From contig NZ_JACAXB010000029.1 of assembly GCF_013391415.1 (NCBI RefSeq), positions 1-38,571 of the forward strand: a stretch of DNA of 38,571 bases, written 5' to 3'. Below are positions 1-7,311 of the stretch, piece after piece. Origin of the DNA: Aquitalea sp. LB_tupeE (lineage in GTDB: Bacteria; Pseudomonadota; Gammaproteobacteria; Burkholderiales; Chromobacteriaceae). Each line of letters starts with the position of its first letter. The stretch's first letter is position 1. Both the position numbers and the translations under genes were made by a program. The notes under the pieces were generated by a model. The model was not told the origin of the DNA and made no database searches. It saw only the letters and a program-made list of their open reading frames with translations.

Positions 1-16
1 TGAATGCATTGCTGGG

Positions 17-92
17 TGGCTCCCCGAGCAGGGCTCGAACCTGCGACCTGCGGATTAACAGTCCGTCGCTCTACCGACTGAGCTATCAGGGA
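17..92 (-). tRNA. tRNA-Asn (GTT), distal copy
   Basis: The minus strand folds as a 76-nt tRNA that includes an encoded CCA end. It has a 7-bp acceptor stem (TCCCTGA with TCGGGGA, one G-T pair), a D-loop AGCTCAGTCGGTAGAGC, and a T-loop GGTTCGAGCC. The anticodon loop CTGTTAA gives anticodon GTT, for asparagine. It is identical in sequence to the copy 30 bases upstream on the same strand and is probably transcribed with it from the promoter at 216-244. Its terminator would lie beyond the left edge. Confidence 0.97.
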
Positions 93-122
93 ATAACCGG
101 GCAATGCTGATCAATGGTTTCT

Positions 123-198
123 TGGCTCCCCGAGCAGGGCTCGAACCTGCGACCTGCGGATTAACAGTCCGTCGCTCTACCGACTGAGCTATCAGGGA
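123..198 (-). tRNA. tRNA-Asn (GTT), promoter-proximal copy
   Basis: This is a second 76-nt tRNA-Asn with the same acceptor, D, anticodon (GTT) and T arms and an encoded CCA. It is base-for-base identical to the copy at 17-92. The two are separated by a 30-nt spacer and form a tandem transcription unit. The 5' end lies about 11 bases downstream of the expected transcription start. Confidence 0.97.
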
Positions 199-215
199 AC
201 ATCAAGAGAGTGCGA

Positions 216-244
216 ACTATACCGATGAGAGCCAGGTGTGTCAA
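216..244 (-). promoter_or_regulatory. Sigma-70 promoter of the tRNA-Asn pair
   Basis: On the minus strand a perfect -35 box TTGACA (239-244) is followed after exactly 17 bases by TATAGT (216-221). The predicted start is near 209, a short leader before the first tRNA at 198. This near-consensus arrangement is typical of stable RNA genes. Confidence 0.85.
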
Positions 245-425
245 CGGTTTGACGGTCTAATCTTGCATATTCTCCATGGCGAGTTTTTTACTATTGGCTA
301 AGTGTATGACGTTAAAAGAATATCCTGCTGTGCGAGCTTTGTAAGCTAGCGTGGTGCTGGCAGAACAGAGCTGGAAAAAGTAGAATTCCTGACTAATTTG
401 GTGTGCTAATTACAGGTGTCGCAAG

Positions 426-1451
426 ATGAACAAGTCGTGGCAAGTTTGGGTTGATGAGAATCACGGGGCTGTTGGCCAGGATGGCCTGCTGCAATTTCCG
501 GATTTGTTCGGGCAGGTTGCTGCGGTCCGCTCAGGCAATGCGCTGGCGGTATTGGATGGTTTTGCCCTTATCCGTCTGGACGGCGATGATGCCGAATCCT
601 TCCTGCAAGGCCAGTTGTCCGGTGATATTCGTGAAGTTGGTGAAGAAGCCCGCTTCACTACGTACTCCACAGCCAAAGGACGCATGCTGGCCAGTTTTCT
701 GGTATGGAAACAGCAAGGCAGCTATTACCTGATGGTTTCTGCGGATATTTGCCAAGCCATCGCCAAGCGCCTGACCATGTTTGTCATGCGCTCGAAAGTC
801 AAGGTTACCGTACCCAATAGCGCTGAAACCTGTTTGTTGGGTGTGCGCGGTGCACAATTGGAAGCCGTTATCGCGCAGTATTATGCGAAACCGGCAACAG
901 GCCCGCTTGCCGTACAGGAACAAAATGCCGATGTGGCCATTGCATTGCCTGGTGGCGGTTTCATCCTCAATTTGGCGACCGATTCCGCATTGGCGGCTCA
1001 GCTTGTGGCCCAGAAAGCCACAGCGGTCTCATCACAAGCCTGGGGTATCCGTGATATTGATGCGGGCATTGCCTGGGTGACACTGGCAACACAGGAACAA
1101 TTCGTCCCGCAAATGGCGAATATGGATTTGATTGGTGCTGTCAGCTTCAAGAAGGGTTGTTATCCGGGGCAGGAAATCGTTGCGCGGACCCAATATCTGG
1201 GCAAAGTAAAACGACGTTTATTCAAGGCAGGTCTGGCAGTCAGTGCGCGAGCCGGGGACAAGCTATTCAGTCCGGAGCTGCCGGAACAATCAATTGGTAT
1301 GGTTGCTGCAGTTTGTCCGGTGAATGAAGTCCAACAAGAAGCCCTGGTGGTTGTACAGTCAGTTTGCTGGGAGAAAGGGATTTACCTGGATGCTGAATAC
1401 CAGCATCGCCTGGAATGTCTGACACTGCCTTATGCTATTCAAGATGAATAA
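426..1451 (+). CDS. ygfZ: YgfZ-type tRNA-modifying / Fe-S cluster repair protein, folate-binding
   Basis: The 341-aa protein belongs to the YgfZ/GcvT-like folate-binding family. The family diagnostic motif KGCYPGQE is at residues 243-250, with the conserved Cys at 245. YgfZ binds tetrahydrofolate and supports the activity and repair of iron-sulphur enzymes such as MiaB. The N-terminal part (about 45-110, FALIRLDGDDAESFLQGQLS) fits the GcvT-like fold. The ATG at 426 has only a weak ribosome-binding site, and no better start lies nearby. It stands alone, divergent from the tRNA genes. RimO, a MiaB relative, is also in the window, but not in the same operon. Confidence 0.93.
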   Translation: MNKSWQVWVDENHGAVGQDGLLQFPDLFGQVAAVRSGNALAVLDGFALIRLDGDDAESFLQGQLSGDIREVGEEARFTTYSTAKGRMLASFLVWKQQGSYYLMVSADICQAIAKRLTMFVMRSKVKVTVPNSAETCLLGVRGAQLEAVIAQYYAKPATGPLAVQEQNADVAIALPGGGFILNLATDSALAAQLVAQKATAVSSQAWGIRDIDAGIAWVTLATQEQFVPQMANMDLIGAVSFKKGCYPGQEIVARTQYLGKVKRRLFKAGLAVSARAGDKLFSPELPEQSIGMVAAVCPVNEVQQEALVVVQSVCWEKGIYLDAEYQHRLECLTLPYAIQDE

Positions 1452-1488
1452 ATACTTGCTTTGTTTACAGAAATTTAGCACTTCAGCC

Positions 1489-1518
1489 TTGACGGTTCTA
1501 TCTGCTTTTGGCTAAATT
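1489..1518 (+). promoter_or_regulatory. Putative sigma-70 promoter of the H-NS-like gene
   Basis: TTGACG (1489-1494) and TAAATT (1513-1518) are spaced by 18 bases and lie about 40 bases before the H-NS-like start codon. The -35 matches consensus at 5 of 6 positions and the -10 at 4 of 6. The assignment rests on position and similarity only. Confidence 0.4.
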
Positions 1519-1556
1519 GGAATTGTTATGGTCAAACTGAATAATAAGGGCGGAAA

Positions 1557-1865
1557 ATGGACATTAGCACTCTGAGTTTTACTGAGCTGGTTGCTTTGAA
1601 AAGCGATGTTGAAAATGAAATCAAGCGTCGCGAATCGGAAGAAAAAACCAAAGCCAAAAAGCAGATCATCGAACTGGCCAAGGCTTATGGTCTGAGCGTT
1701 GAAGAAGTTCTGGGTAAAGTAGGTGGCGCGGTACGCAAGCCGGTTGAAGCCAAGTACCGTCACCCGGAAAATGCCGAACTGACCTGGACTGGCCGCGGTC
1801 GTAAGCCGGTATGGGTACAGGAACTGCTGACTGCTGGCAAAACGCTTGAAGATCTGGCCATCTGA
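1557..1865 (+). CDS. H-NS family nucleoid-associated DNA-binding protein
   Basis: This 102-aa protein has the two-part layout of betaproteobacterial H-NS proteins. A charged helical oligomerisation part spans roughly residues 1-55 (ELVALKSDVENEIKRRESEE). A C-terminal DNA-binding domain carries TWTGRGRKPVWV at residues 76-87, where GRGRKP is the AT-hook-like loop that enters the minor groove of AT-rich DNA. The ATG follows an AAGGGCGG ribosome-binding site. The gene is monocistronic, with its own terminator. Such proteins silence AT-rich, often acquired DNA; the AT-rich pga leader in this window is a plausible but unproven target. Confidence 0.93.
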   Translation: MDISTLSFTELVALKSDVENEIKRRESEEKTKAKKQIIELAKAYGLSVEEVLGKVGGAVRKPVEAKYRHPENAELTWTGRGRKPVWVQELLTAGKTLEDLAI

Positions 1866-1894
1866 TGTAACATGGCCTGCCAAGTGCCTGTTTC

Positions 1895-1920
1895 AAAGCG
1901 CCTGTATGGGCGCTTTTTGT
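1895..1920 (+). terminator. Rho-independent terminator after the H-NS-like gene
   Basis: An 8-bp stem AAAGCGCC / GGCGCTTT (1895-1902 with 1909-1916) with a 6-base loop runs into a T-rich tract. Confidence 0.85.
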
Positions 1921-2040
1921 TTTTGCATGCAAGTTCTTCTTGCCCAATTGGCTCCGTGTATAAATACTGATAGCAATATCCACCGCAACAGCAGTCTTTC
2001 TTGCGGCTTCCCCTTACCTTGATCGCCCGAAAGCTACGAC

Positions 2041-3759
2041 ATGTTGGACTTTTTCTCCAGAGGCAACAAGAGCAAGTCAGATCCTTTGGCAAACGCTGCC
2101 GCTGCCAAGGCTTATGCTGATGCACTCAAGCAAGAGTACGGCGCAGCTGCTCACGAGAAAATGACCGAAATGCTGGCCGAGGTGAATGCGCAATCTGTTC
2201 GGGTGACCGCTGATTTACTGGATGCGGTGTTGACGCTTAATCTGGAGCTACAGCCACTGCACGATAATCTGTGCACACAGTATTTCCTGAACTCCCGTAT
2301 GCCCAAGGTATTGGAAGGGCAGTTGCGTGCCCAGATACTGTCTTTTGGCAAGGAATTGCTGGATTTCTACCAGCGTGCACTGTCATTTGATGTAGATGTC
2401 CAGCAAGAGGAGCGCCTGCGCGCCATGCTGCCTTTGGTGCTGGTGCGCATGATGCATTATTTTGGCGAATTTGCCCGCTGGCAGTATTTGCGTCATTTCA
2501 GTCCTGATGATGTGTTCTGGTTAAATGTAAATCAGCTTTACCGCTTTGCGGAGAAAATGCGGGTTGACTCCACGCCTGTTTTTCTTTTCGGAGAGGAGAG
2601 TCCGGGTACGACAGTGCAGGATCAGTATCTGATCATGCTGATGCTGTCCTTGCTCAGTAGCGGGAATCTTACTCAGCGGCAATTCAATTTCTCTTATCAT
2701 ATTCTTTGTCTTGTCTCCAATCGCATGTCACTACATCCTGAGTATGCACAGGATGCGAGTTTTGCTGTGGTGTTGAATGAGGCAAAGCCGGCAATGCGTC
2801 CCGCGGGTGATATGGCAAGCGATGCTGCGCGTTACTGGTCGACGGCAGACATGGTGGAGATCATCCATGGCTGGGCGACCGTGATGGAAGGTGGCCGTTT
2901 GCCACCCGAGCTCAAGCCCTTGATTGAACCTGGCATTGATGCAGGCCTGCTACGTATGCTGTGCCGGGAGTGGGCCGCTCAGCCAGTGCGCTTTGAGCGG
3001 GCGGAGCGTACGGTGGTGACCAATCGCAATCTGGAGGTGGCGCACCGTCTGTCCTTGTTGCACCGTTTGATTCGCCAGCCGGACGAGGCCAGTCAGGTGC
3101 AAACGCGTCATGCAGATACCGACAGCTTTGACGACGCGGCCAATATCCGTATTTACGGGTTTGTCACCAGCCGCAAGCGCGACCGCAGCACGCTGGCGCT
3201 GGCCCCTCTATCCGGCGATGCCGCCATGCCTGCAGCGCAGTCACGTGACGAGTTCTTGCGCTGGTCGGTGGATAATGTTAGCCAGACCGGCCTTGGTGTC
3301 ACCCTTGATGTACTCGGAAATGAGTGGGTCAGCCTGGGGGGGCTGGTGGGCTATCGCGATGTGGACAGCAACAACTGGAGCCTGGGCCTGATTCGACGGG
3401 TCAAGCGTGCCAATCAGCGCGAGCGTATTTATCTGGGGCTGGAGACCCTGTCCAGTCGCCCAGTTGCTGCCTCTATCCGGCCGGTGGATAGCAAGCTGAT
3501 TGATCCTACCTTACCTCAGGAAATGGTGTGGTTATCAGGGCACATTTCCTTGTTCGTGCCTTTTGATCGTGGCGGACGTCGCATCAACGCGCTGATCATG
3601 CCGATTTCTTGCTATACCCTAGGCAAACAATACTATATGACAGCACGCGGCAAGCATTTTCAGATCGCCCTGGGAAAGGTGCTGGAGAAGGGGAGTGATT
3701 GGTGTCTGGCAGAGATCGAACTGGTGAAGGCGCTGGAAAAGCTGCCTCTCGTCATGTAA
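2041..3759 (+). CDS. Hypothetical protein with PilZ-like C-terminal region (possible c-di-GMP effector)
   Basis: The protein is 572 aa long, with no signal peptide or membrane span seen. Residues 1-350 are mostly helical and not recognised. Residues 368-425 resemble a PilZ domain: R378-K-R-D-R382 fits the RxxxR arm, and N412-V-S-Q-T-G417 fits the (D/N)xSxxG motif. These two motifs form the cyclic di-GMP site in PilZ proteins. The spacing of about 30 residues is acceptable, but the rest of the barrel is poorly recognisable, so the assignment is tentative. It is a lone gene between two terminators, and the start has a weak ribosome-binding site. If it does bind c-di-GMP, it could belong to the same lifestyle switch as the pga operon. 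Confidence 0.75.
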   Translation: MLDFFSRGNKSKSDPLANAAAAKAYADALKQEYGAAAHEKMTEMLAEVNAQSVRVTADLLDAVLTLNLELQPLHDNLCTQYFLNSRMPKVLEGQLRAQILSFGKELLDFYQRALSFDVDVQQEERLRAMLPLVLVRMMHYFGEFARWQYLRHFSPDDVFWLNVNQLYRFAEKMRVDSTPVFLFGEESPGTTVQDQYLIMLMLSLLSSGNLTQRQFNFSYHILCLVSNRMSLHPEYAQDASFAVVLNEAKPAMRPAGDMASDAARYWSTADMVEIIHGWATVMEGGRLPPELKPLIEPGIDAGLLRMLCREWAAQPVRFERAERTVVTNRNLEVAHRLSLLHRLIRQPDEASQVQTRHADTDSFDDAANIRIYGFVTSRKRDRSTLALAPLSGDAAMPAAQSRDEFLRWSVDNVSQTGLGVTLDVLGNEWVSLGGLVGYRDVDSNNWSLGLIRRVKRANQRERIYLGLETLSSRPVAASIRPVDSKLIDPTLPQEMVWLSGHISLFVPFDRGGRRINALIMPISCYTLGKQYYMTARGKHFQIALGKVLEKGSDWCLAEIELVKALEKLPLVM

Positions 3760-3784
3760 TGCCTGTCTTGCAGGTCTGCAACAA

Positions 3785-3813
3785 AAAGCCGGAGATCGCC
3801 TCCGGCTTTTTTT
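3785..3813. terminator. Bidirectional terminator between the PilZ-like gene and the M14 peptidase gene
   Basis: A 10-bp stem AAAGCCGGAG / CTCCGGCTTT (3785-3794 with 3800-3809) has a 5-base loop. It is flanked by A-rich sequence on the left and seven Ts on the right, so it can serve both convergent genes. Confidence 0.88.
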
Positions 3814-3828
3814 GTTACTCAGGTGCGG

Positions 3829-4956
3829 TCAGCGCAACTCGTTGATGACTGCATAGATGGGGGTAAGGACGGCCTCGCCCATGCGCAGGCTACGTTGGCC
3901 ATTCCAGCCATAGTCATCGTCTGGCAGGTTGGCATTGTCCTTGAACGGCATTTCCAGGGTAAAGGCCAGACACTTGAAGTTTTCTCCCACCCAATTAGTG
4001 GCCAGGCTGAGATTGGCACTGCCCGGGGCATCCTTTTCATAACCTACTTCATCCTGGAAGTCGGGGTTGGCGACCATCAGATAGTGTTTGAACTTCTCTT
4101 CCAGCTGGCGGATGGTGTCGGTGTAAGAGGGCACGCCTTCGGTACCGGCGACAAATACATAAGGAAGCGACTCGTCGCCGTGAATGTCCAGGAACAGGTC
4201 AACACCGGTTTCCAGCATCTTGTTGCGTACCAGTTGCACTTCCGGGCTCTTGTCCGCAGAAGGCTCCAGCCATTCGCGGTTCAGGTTGGCTCCGGCGGCA
4301 TTGGTGCGCAGATTGCCCAGGATGGAACCATCCGGGTTCATATTGGGCACAACATAAAACGTCGCCTTGTCCAGCAAGGCGCGGGAAGTGGCATCCAGCG
4401 GGTCGAGCAGACGGTTGAGGAAGCCTTCGACAAACCACTCGGCCATGGTTTCACCCGGGTGCTGGCGGGCGGTGATCCAGATTTTCAGATCGGACTCCAC
4501 CTCGTGACCGATGGTGAGCAGATTGATGTCACGGCCCTGCACGGTAAAGCCCAGGTCGTGAATCTGGCACAGGCCGGAACCCTGCGCCTGGCCCAACAAG
4601 TTCAGATGCTGTTCGTGCGAGTAGGGTTCGAAGTAAGCGTAGTACACGCTGTTGGCCAGCGGCACATGCTCTACTGTCATCACCTGGCCATCATACTGCG
4701 CCGGTACACGGAACCAGTTGATGCGGTCGTAGGAGGCCATGAGCTGATAATTAGTCCAGCCTTCCGGGTAGGCGCACTCGCCGGCATTCAAAAAGCGCAG
4801 GGTACATGCCTGATAAGCGGCACCTTGCAGGCGGAAATAGAACCACTGGGCAAAGTCCGCGGCATTATCATGGGGAATCCGCAGCTGAATATCGTCGAAA
4901 CTCTCCATCGAAACGATTTCGATACTGCCTGCGTCAAAGTTGCTGCTGATTTTCAT
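3829..4956 (-). CDS. M14-family zinc carboxypeptidase (cytosolic carboxypeptidase-like)
   Basis: The 375-aa protein has the M14 metallocarboxypeptidase site. Zinc ligands are H166 and E169 in HPGET and H259 in DIHGDE, the substrate-carboxylate binders are N226-R227 in NLNREW, and the likely catalytic Glu is E335 in TLEMPFK. An N-terminal beta domain (about 1-125) precedes the catalytic domain, as in bacterial relatives of cytosolic carboxypeptidases. There is no signal peptide. The ATG at 4956 (MKISSNFD) is chosen. A longer reading frame up to 5070 would run back through the phaP terminator and is unlikely to be translated. The natural substrate is not known. The gene lies downstream of phaP on the same strand, separated by a terminator. 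Confidence 0.9.
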   Translation of the reverse strand: MKISSNFDAGSIEIVSMESFDDIQLRIPHDNAADFAQWFYFRLQGAAYQACTLRFLNAGECAYPEGWTNYQLMASYDRINWFRVPAQYDGQVMTVEHVPLANSVYYAYFEPYSHEQHLNLLGQAQGSGLCQIHDLGFTVQGRDINLLTIGHEVESDLKIWITARQHPGETMAEWFVEGFLNRLLDPLDATSRALLDKATFYVVPNMNPDGSILGNLRTNAAGANLNREWLEPSADKSPEVQLVRNKMLETGVDLFLDIHGDESLPYVFVAGTEGVPSYTDTIRQLEEKFKHYLMVANPDFQDEVGYEKDAPGSANLSLATNWVGENFKCLAFTLEMPFKDNANLPDDDYGWNGQRSLRMGEAVLTPIYAVINELR

Positions 4957-5034
4957 GCGTTGAACCTGTCGTCTTTGCCGGAACTCAAAAGAGGAATTGT
5001 AAACCCGCCGCGCTGGCTGTGCATCAGACAATAG

Positions 5035-5060
5035 AAAAAACCCCGCCATGGCGGGGTTTT
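5035..5060 (-). terminator. Rho-independent terminator of phaP
   Basis: This is a perfect inverted repeat with arms at 5037-5047 and 5050-5060 (CCCCGCC / GGCGGGG core plus A/T ends) and a 2-base centre. On the minus strand it ends in six Ts right after the phaP stop codon. Confidence 0.9.
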
Positions 5061-5077
5061 GACCGAGCATGATTTGC

Positions 5078-5623
5078 TTAAGCGCGCTTGGTAGCGGTCT
5101 TTACAGCGTCGGCAGTGGCGCTGCTGGCAGCCTTGATGCTGCTGTCGGTGAACTCGGCAACCTGTTGGGCAGCCTTGCTGAAGCTGTTTACGGCAGCGGC
5201 GGCGGCAGCCAGCGAAGTCTTGACGGCATTCAGGGCATTGTCCGAACCTGCGGGTGCATTCTTGGCAGCACCTTCCAGAGCGGTGATCAGGTTCTTGTTG
5301 AAGCTGCCCAGGTTTTCTTCTGCCAGTTTGGACAGTTCGCTTTGTGCTGCAGAAACGATTTCGTAAACATTGCGGGAGTTGGCAACCGCCTTGTCCACGG
5401 ATTGGGTGGCCAGCTGGTTGATTTGCTTCAGGGCTTCCTGGGCATCAGTGGTGCCGGCCAGAGCCTTGGCAACCTTGACGTTTTCTTCCAGGGTTTGCTT
5501 GGAGGCTTCCAGGTTCAGCTTGACCAGGCGCTCGGCGCTGTCCAGGGAGATTTGCGCAACACGCAGGGCCGCTTCGAAGCCGGACAGGGAGACTTTGCTC
5601 AGTTGATCGTTAGTATTGAACAT
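5078..5623 (-). CDS. phaP: Phasin, polyhydroxyalkanoate granule-associated protein
   Basis: This is a 181-aa phasin_2-type protein. It is almost wholly helical, rich in Ala, Lys, Gln and Glu, without Cys, and ends in a basic Ala/Thr/Lys tail. Phasins coat the surface of PHA granules and control their size and number. The start MFNTNDQL at 5623 is chosen because GAGGG lies 8 bases before the ATG; an upstream in-frame start at 5665 lacks such a site. It is divergent from phaR, the usual repressor of phaP, across a 200-base region that carries candidate PhaR sites. No PHA synthase is in the window. Confidence 0.93.
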   Translation of the reverse strand: MFNTNDQLSKVSLSGFEAALRVAQISLDSAERLVKLNLEASKQTLEENVKVAKALAGTTDAQEALKQINQLATQSVDKAVANSRNVYEIVSAAQSELSKLAEENLGSFNKNLITALEGAAKNAPAGSDNALNAVKTSLAAAAAAVNSFSKAAQQVAEFTDSSIKAASSATADAVKTATKRA

Positions 5624-5676
5624 GTAATTACCCTCATCATTAGATTTCGTGGAAAAGACCGACAAGCTCTGTATTG

Positions 5677-5712
5677 ATTGTATCTATTTTTATATTGCAC
5701 TGCACAATGCAG
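5677..5712 (-). promoter_or_regulatory. Putative phaP promoter with TGCA repeats (candidate PhaR operator)
   Basis: On the minus strand TACAAT (5677-5682) is a candidate -10 box, and TTGTGC (5702-5707) or TGTGCA one base over is a candidate -35, with a long spacer of 18-19 bases. Three TGCA tetramers fall at 5696-5711, including CTGC-N5-GCAG (5700-5712), and so overlap the -35 region. TGC-rich sites are known PhaR targets in other species. The operator role is inference. Confidence 0.45.
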
Positions 5713-5823
5713 CCGGAATGTAGCATGGTCCGTGCAAGGACGGTAGAAGTTTTGCTCTAGCTTGTTGTATTTATGATAAATTGCGGGTGCACAACACCAA
5801 CGACAATAATCCGGGAGTGTTAC

Positions 5824-6390
5824 ATGAGTGTTGAAAAAAGGGTCATCAAGAAGTACCCGAACCGTCGCCTGTATGACACGGCGACCAGTTCCTACATCAC
5901 TTTGGGAGACGTAAAGCAGCTGGTGCTCGAGAACGTGGATATCCAGGTTGTCGACGCCAAGACGCAGGATGACATCACCCGCAGCGTGCTGCTGCAAATC
6001 ATCCTGGAAGAAGAAAACGGCGGCATGCCCATGTTCAGCTATGAAGTGCTGACCCAGTTCATCCGCTTTTATGGTCAGGCCATGCAAGGCATGATGGGCC
6101 CCTTCCTGGAAAAGAACCTGCAACTGTTTGGTCAGATGCAGCAGAAGTTGCAGGAACAAACCCGTGCACTGTACGGTGACAAGGCGGTGTTCAATTCCAC
6201 CATGTGGGGAGAGTTCATGAAGCTGCAGGGCCCTGCCATGCAGAACGTGATGTCCAGCTACATGGAGCAGAGTACCGGCATGTTCCTGGAAATGCAGAAC
6301 CGCATGCAAGAGCAAACCAAGCAGCTGTTCAGTGGCTTTGGTTTCCCCGGTTATGTTCCTCCGGGCAAGGACGATACTGACAAGTCCTGA
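5824..6390 (+). CDS. phaR: Polyhydroxyalkanoate synthesis repressor PhaR
   Basis: The 188-aa protein has the PHB/PHA accumulation regulator N-terminal DNA-binding domain at residues 1-65 (KRVIKKYPNRRLYDT, then SYITLGDV). A PHB_acc repeat region follows, and a Met/Gln-rich C-terminal half. PhaR binds both DNA and nascent PHA: it represses phaP until granules form and titrate it away. The ATG at 5824 follows GGGAGTGTTAC; an in-frame upstream extension to 5773 is dismissed. Its TGA overlaps the ATG of the next gene by one base (TGATG), but a strong terminator lies just inside that next gene. Confidence 0.95.
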   Translation: MSVEKRVIKKYPNRRLYDTATSSYITLGDVKQLVLENVDIQVVDAKTQDDITRSVLLQIILEEENGGMPMFSYEVLTQFIRFYGQAMQGMMGPFLEKNLQLFGQMQQKLQEQTRALYGDKAVFNSTMWGEFMKLQGPAMQNVMSSYMEQSTGMFLEMQNRMQEQTKQLFSGFGFPGYVPPGKDDTDKS

Positions 6391-7226
6391 TGTCAGCGTC
6401 CGTCACAACCCGCGTGAGTGCGGGTTTTTTTGTGTCTGCGCTCTTGCTGCTCACCGGCTGTGGTGGCCCCCGTGATTTGACGGAAGAGCAGCTGGCCGAA
6501 CTGGCGCAGGATGTGCATGTGCGCGTGGCCGATCACACGCTGGTGCTGCCACGCGTTGCTGTGAGAAATCCGGGTGCCGGAGGACAGCGTTTTTCCCTGG
6601 CAACGAATACGGCGGAGGATGTTGCCGCTGATGCAGCGCGGCAGCGCCTGCGCGATGCCAGTGCACCTGCTGCCGCGCTGGAGCTGCCGCGGCTGAACAT
6701 CCTTATCCAACACTATGGCTGGGAAGAGTACATTCCCCAGTCGCAGGCGTTTTGTAGTCAGTTGCGGCGGCAATGGTCGCGCGCATTGTGTAACAATGCC
6801 TCGCCGGCGCTGATACAGGCGCTGTCAAACAATGAATTCAGCCTGTTGGCCTGGCCGCTTGCGCCAGAGGTGCGTGCAAGCGTCTGGGGTGCAAATTGCC
6901 TGCCTGCAGGGCAGGCACTGCCGGATTTGCCGGTTGACGGTCAGGCAATCATACTGTGCCGGCTCTCATCCTCGAGCAAGGAAAACCCACTGTTCCACGC
7001 CGTGGTCCGTATTGATGAATCCCTGGCTGCCACCTGGGTGGTATGGCCCGAAGCGAAGACGGGTGAAACTGCGGCAGCCAAGGCGCAGCGCGAAGGGCAG
7101 GCAATGATTGCCCTGGTGCAGCTGGGCTTGGGGCCGGAGGAGGATTTCGCCCGTCTGCATCAGCGCATGTGCCAATTACAGCGTCCGGCTGCCAAAGGGT
7201 CTTCGGATCGCCCGGATTGCCCATGA
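6390..7226 (+). CDS. Putative lipoprotein of unknown function
   Basis: This is a 278-aa protein with a lipoprotein signal peptide. It has a short basic N-region, a hydrophobic core FFVSALLLL, and lipobox LTGC with the acylated Cys at about residue 24. The mature part is not recognised. It holds several Cys residues, including a CQLQRP stretch near the end. The ATG overlaps the phaR stop codon (TGATG), suggesting translational coupling. A terminator hairpin with a T tract (6407-6431) falls within codons 6-14, so transcription from phaR should often stop before most of this gene is made. An alternative GTG start at 6414 keeps the lipobox but has no clear ribosome-binding site. Confidence 0.75.
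   Translation: MSASVTTRVSAGFFVSALLLLTGCGGPRDLTEEQLAELAQDVHVRVADHTLVLPRVAVRNPGAGGQRFSLATNTAEDVAADAARQRLRDASAPAAALELPRLNILIQHYGWEEYIPQSQAFCSQLRRQWSRALCNNASPALIQALSNNEFSLLAWPLAPEVRASVWGANCLPAGQALPDLPVDGQAIILCRLSSSSKENPLFHAVVRIDESLAATWVVWPEAKTGETAAAKAQREGQAMIALVQLGLGPEEDFARLHQRMCQLQRPAAKGSSDRPDCP
6407..6431 (+). terminator. Terminator of phaR, inside the start of the lipoprotein gene
   Basis: The stem AACCCGC / GCGGGTT (6407-6413 with 6420-6426) has a 6-base loop and is followed by a run of seven Ts (6425-6431). It lies wholly within the signal-peptide codons of the downstream ORF. Confidence 0.75.
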
Positions 7227-7251
7227 CAAGGTTTGCCGGGCCTGAATGACA

Positions 7252-7286
7252 ACAGCCCCTGTCCACGTGGTGTGGGCCGGGGCTGT
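7252..7286. terminator. Possible terminator hairpin between convergent genes
   Basis: ACAGCCCC (7252-7259) pairs with GGGGCTGT (7279-7286) around an inner CCAC/GTGG stem, followed by GTTGTTT. The T tract is short, so this is a weak call. It lies between the lipoprotein gene and the mmsA-type gene, which converge. Confidence 0.45.
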
Positions 7287-7311
7287 GTTGTTTCAGTCTG
7301 CGATGCGGCTA

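Noticed and set aside
3823-5034. Plus-strand open frame of 403 codons
   Set aside because: It is antisense to the M14 peptidase, which has a complete catalytic site.
4957-5070. Longer N-terminus for the M14 peptidase
   Set aside because: The extension would be encoded by the phaP terminator hairpin and has no ribosome-binding site.
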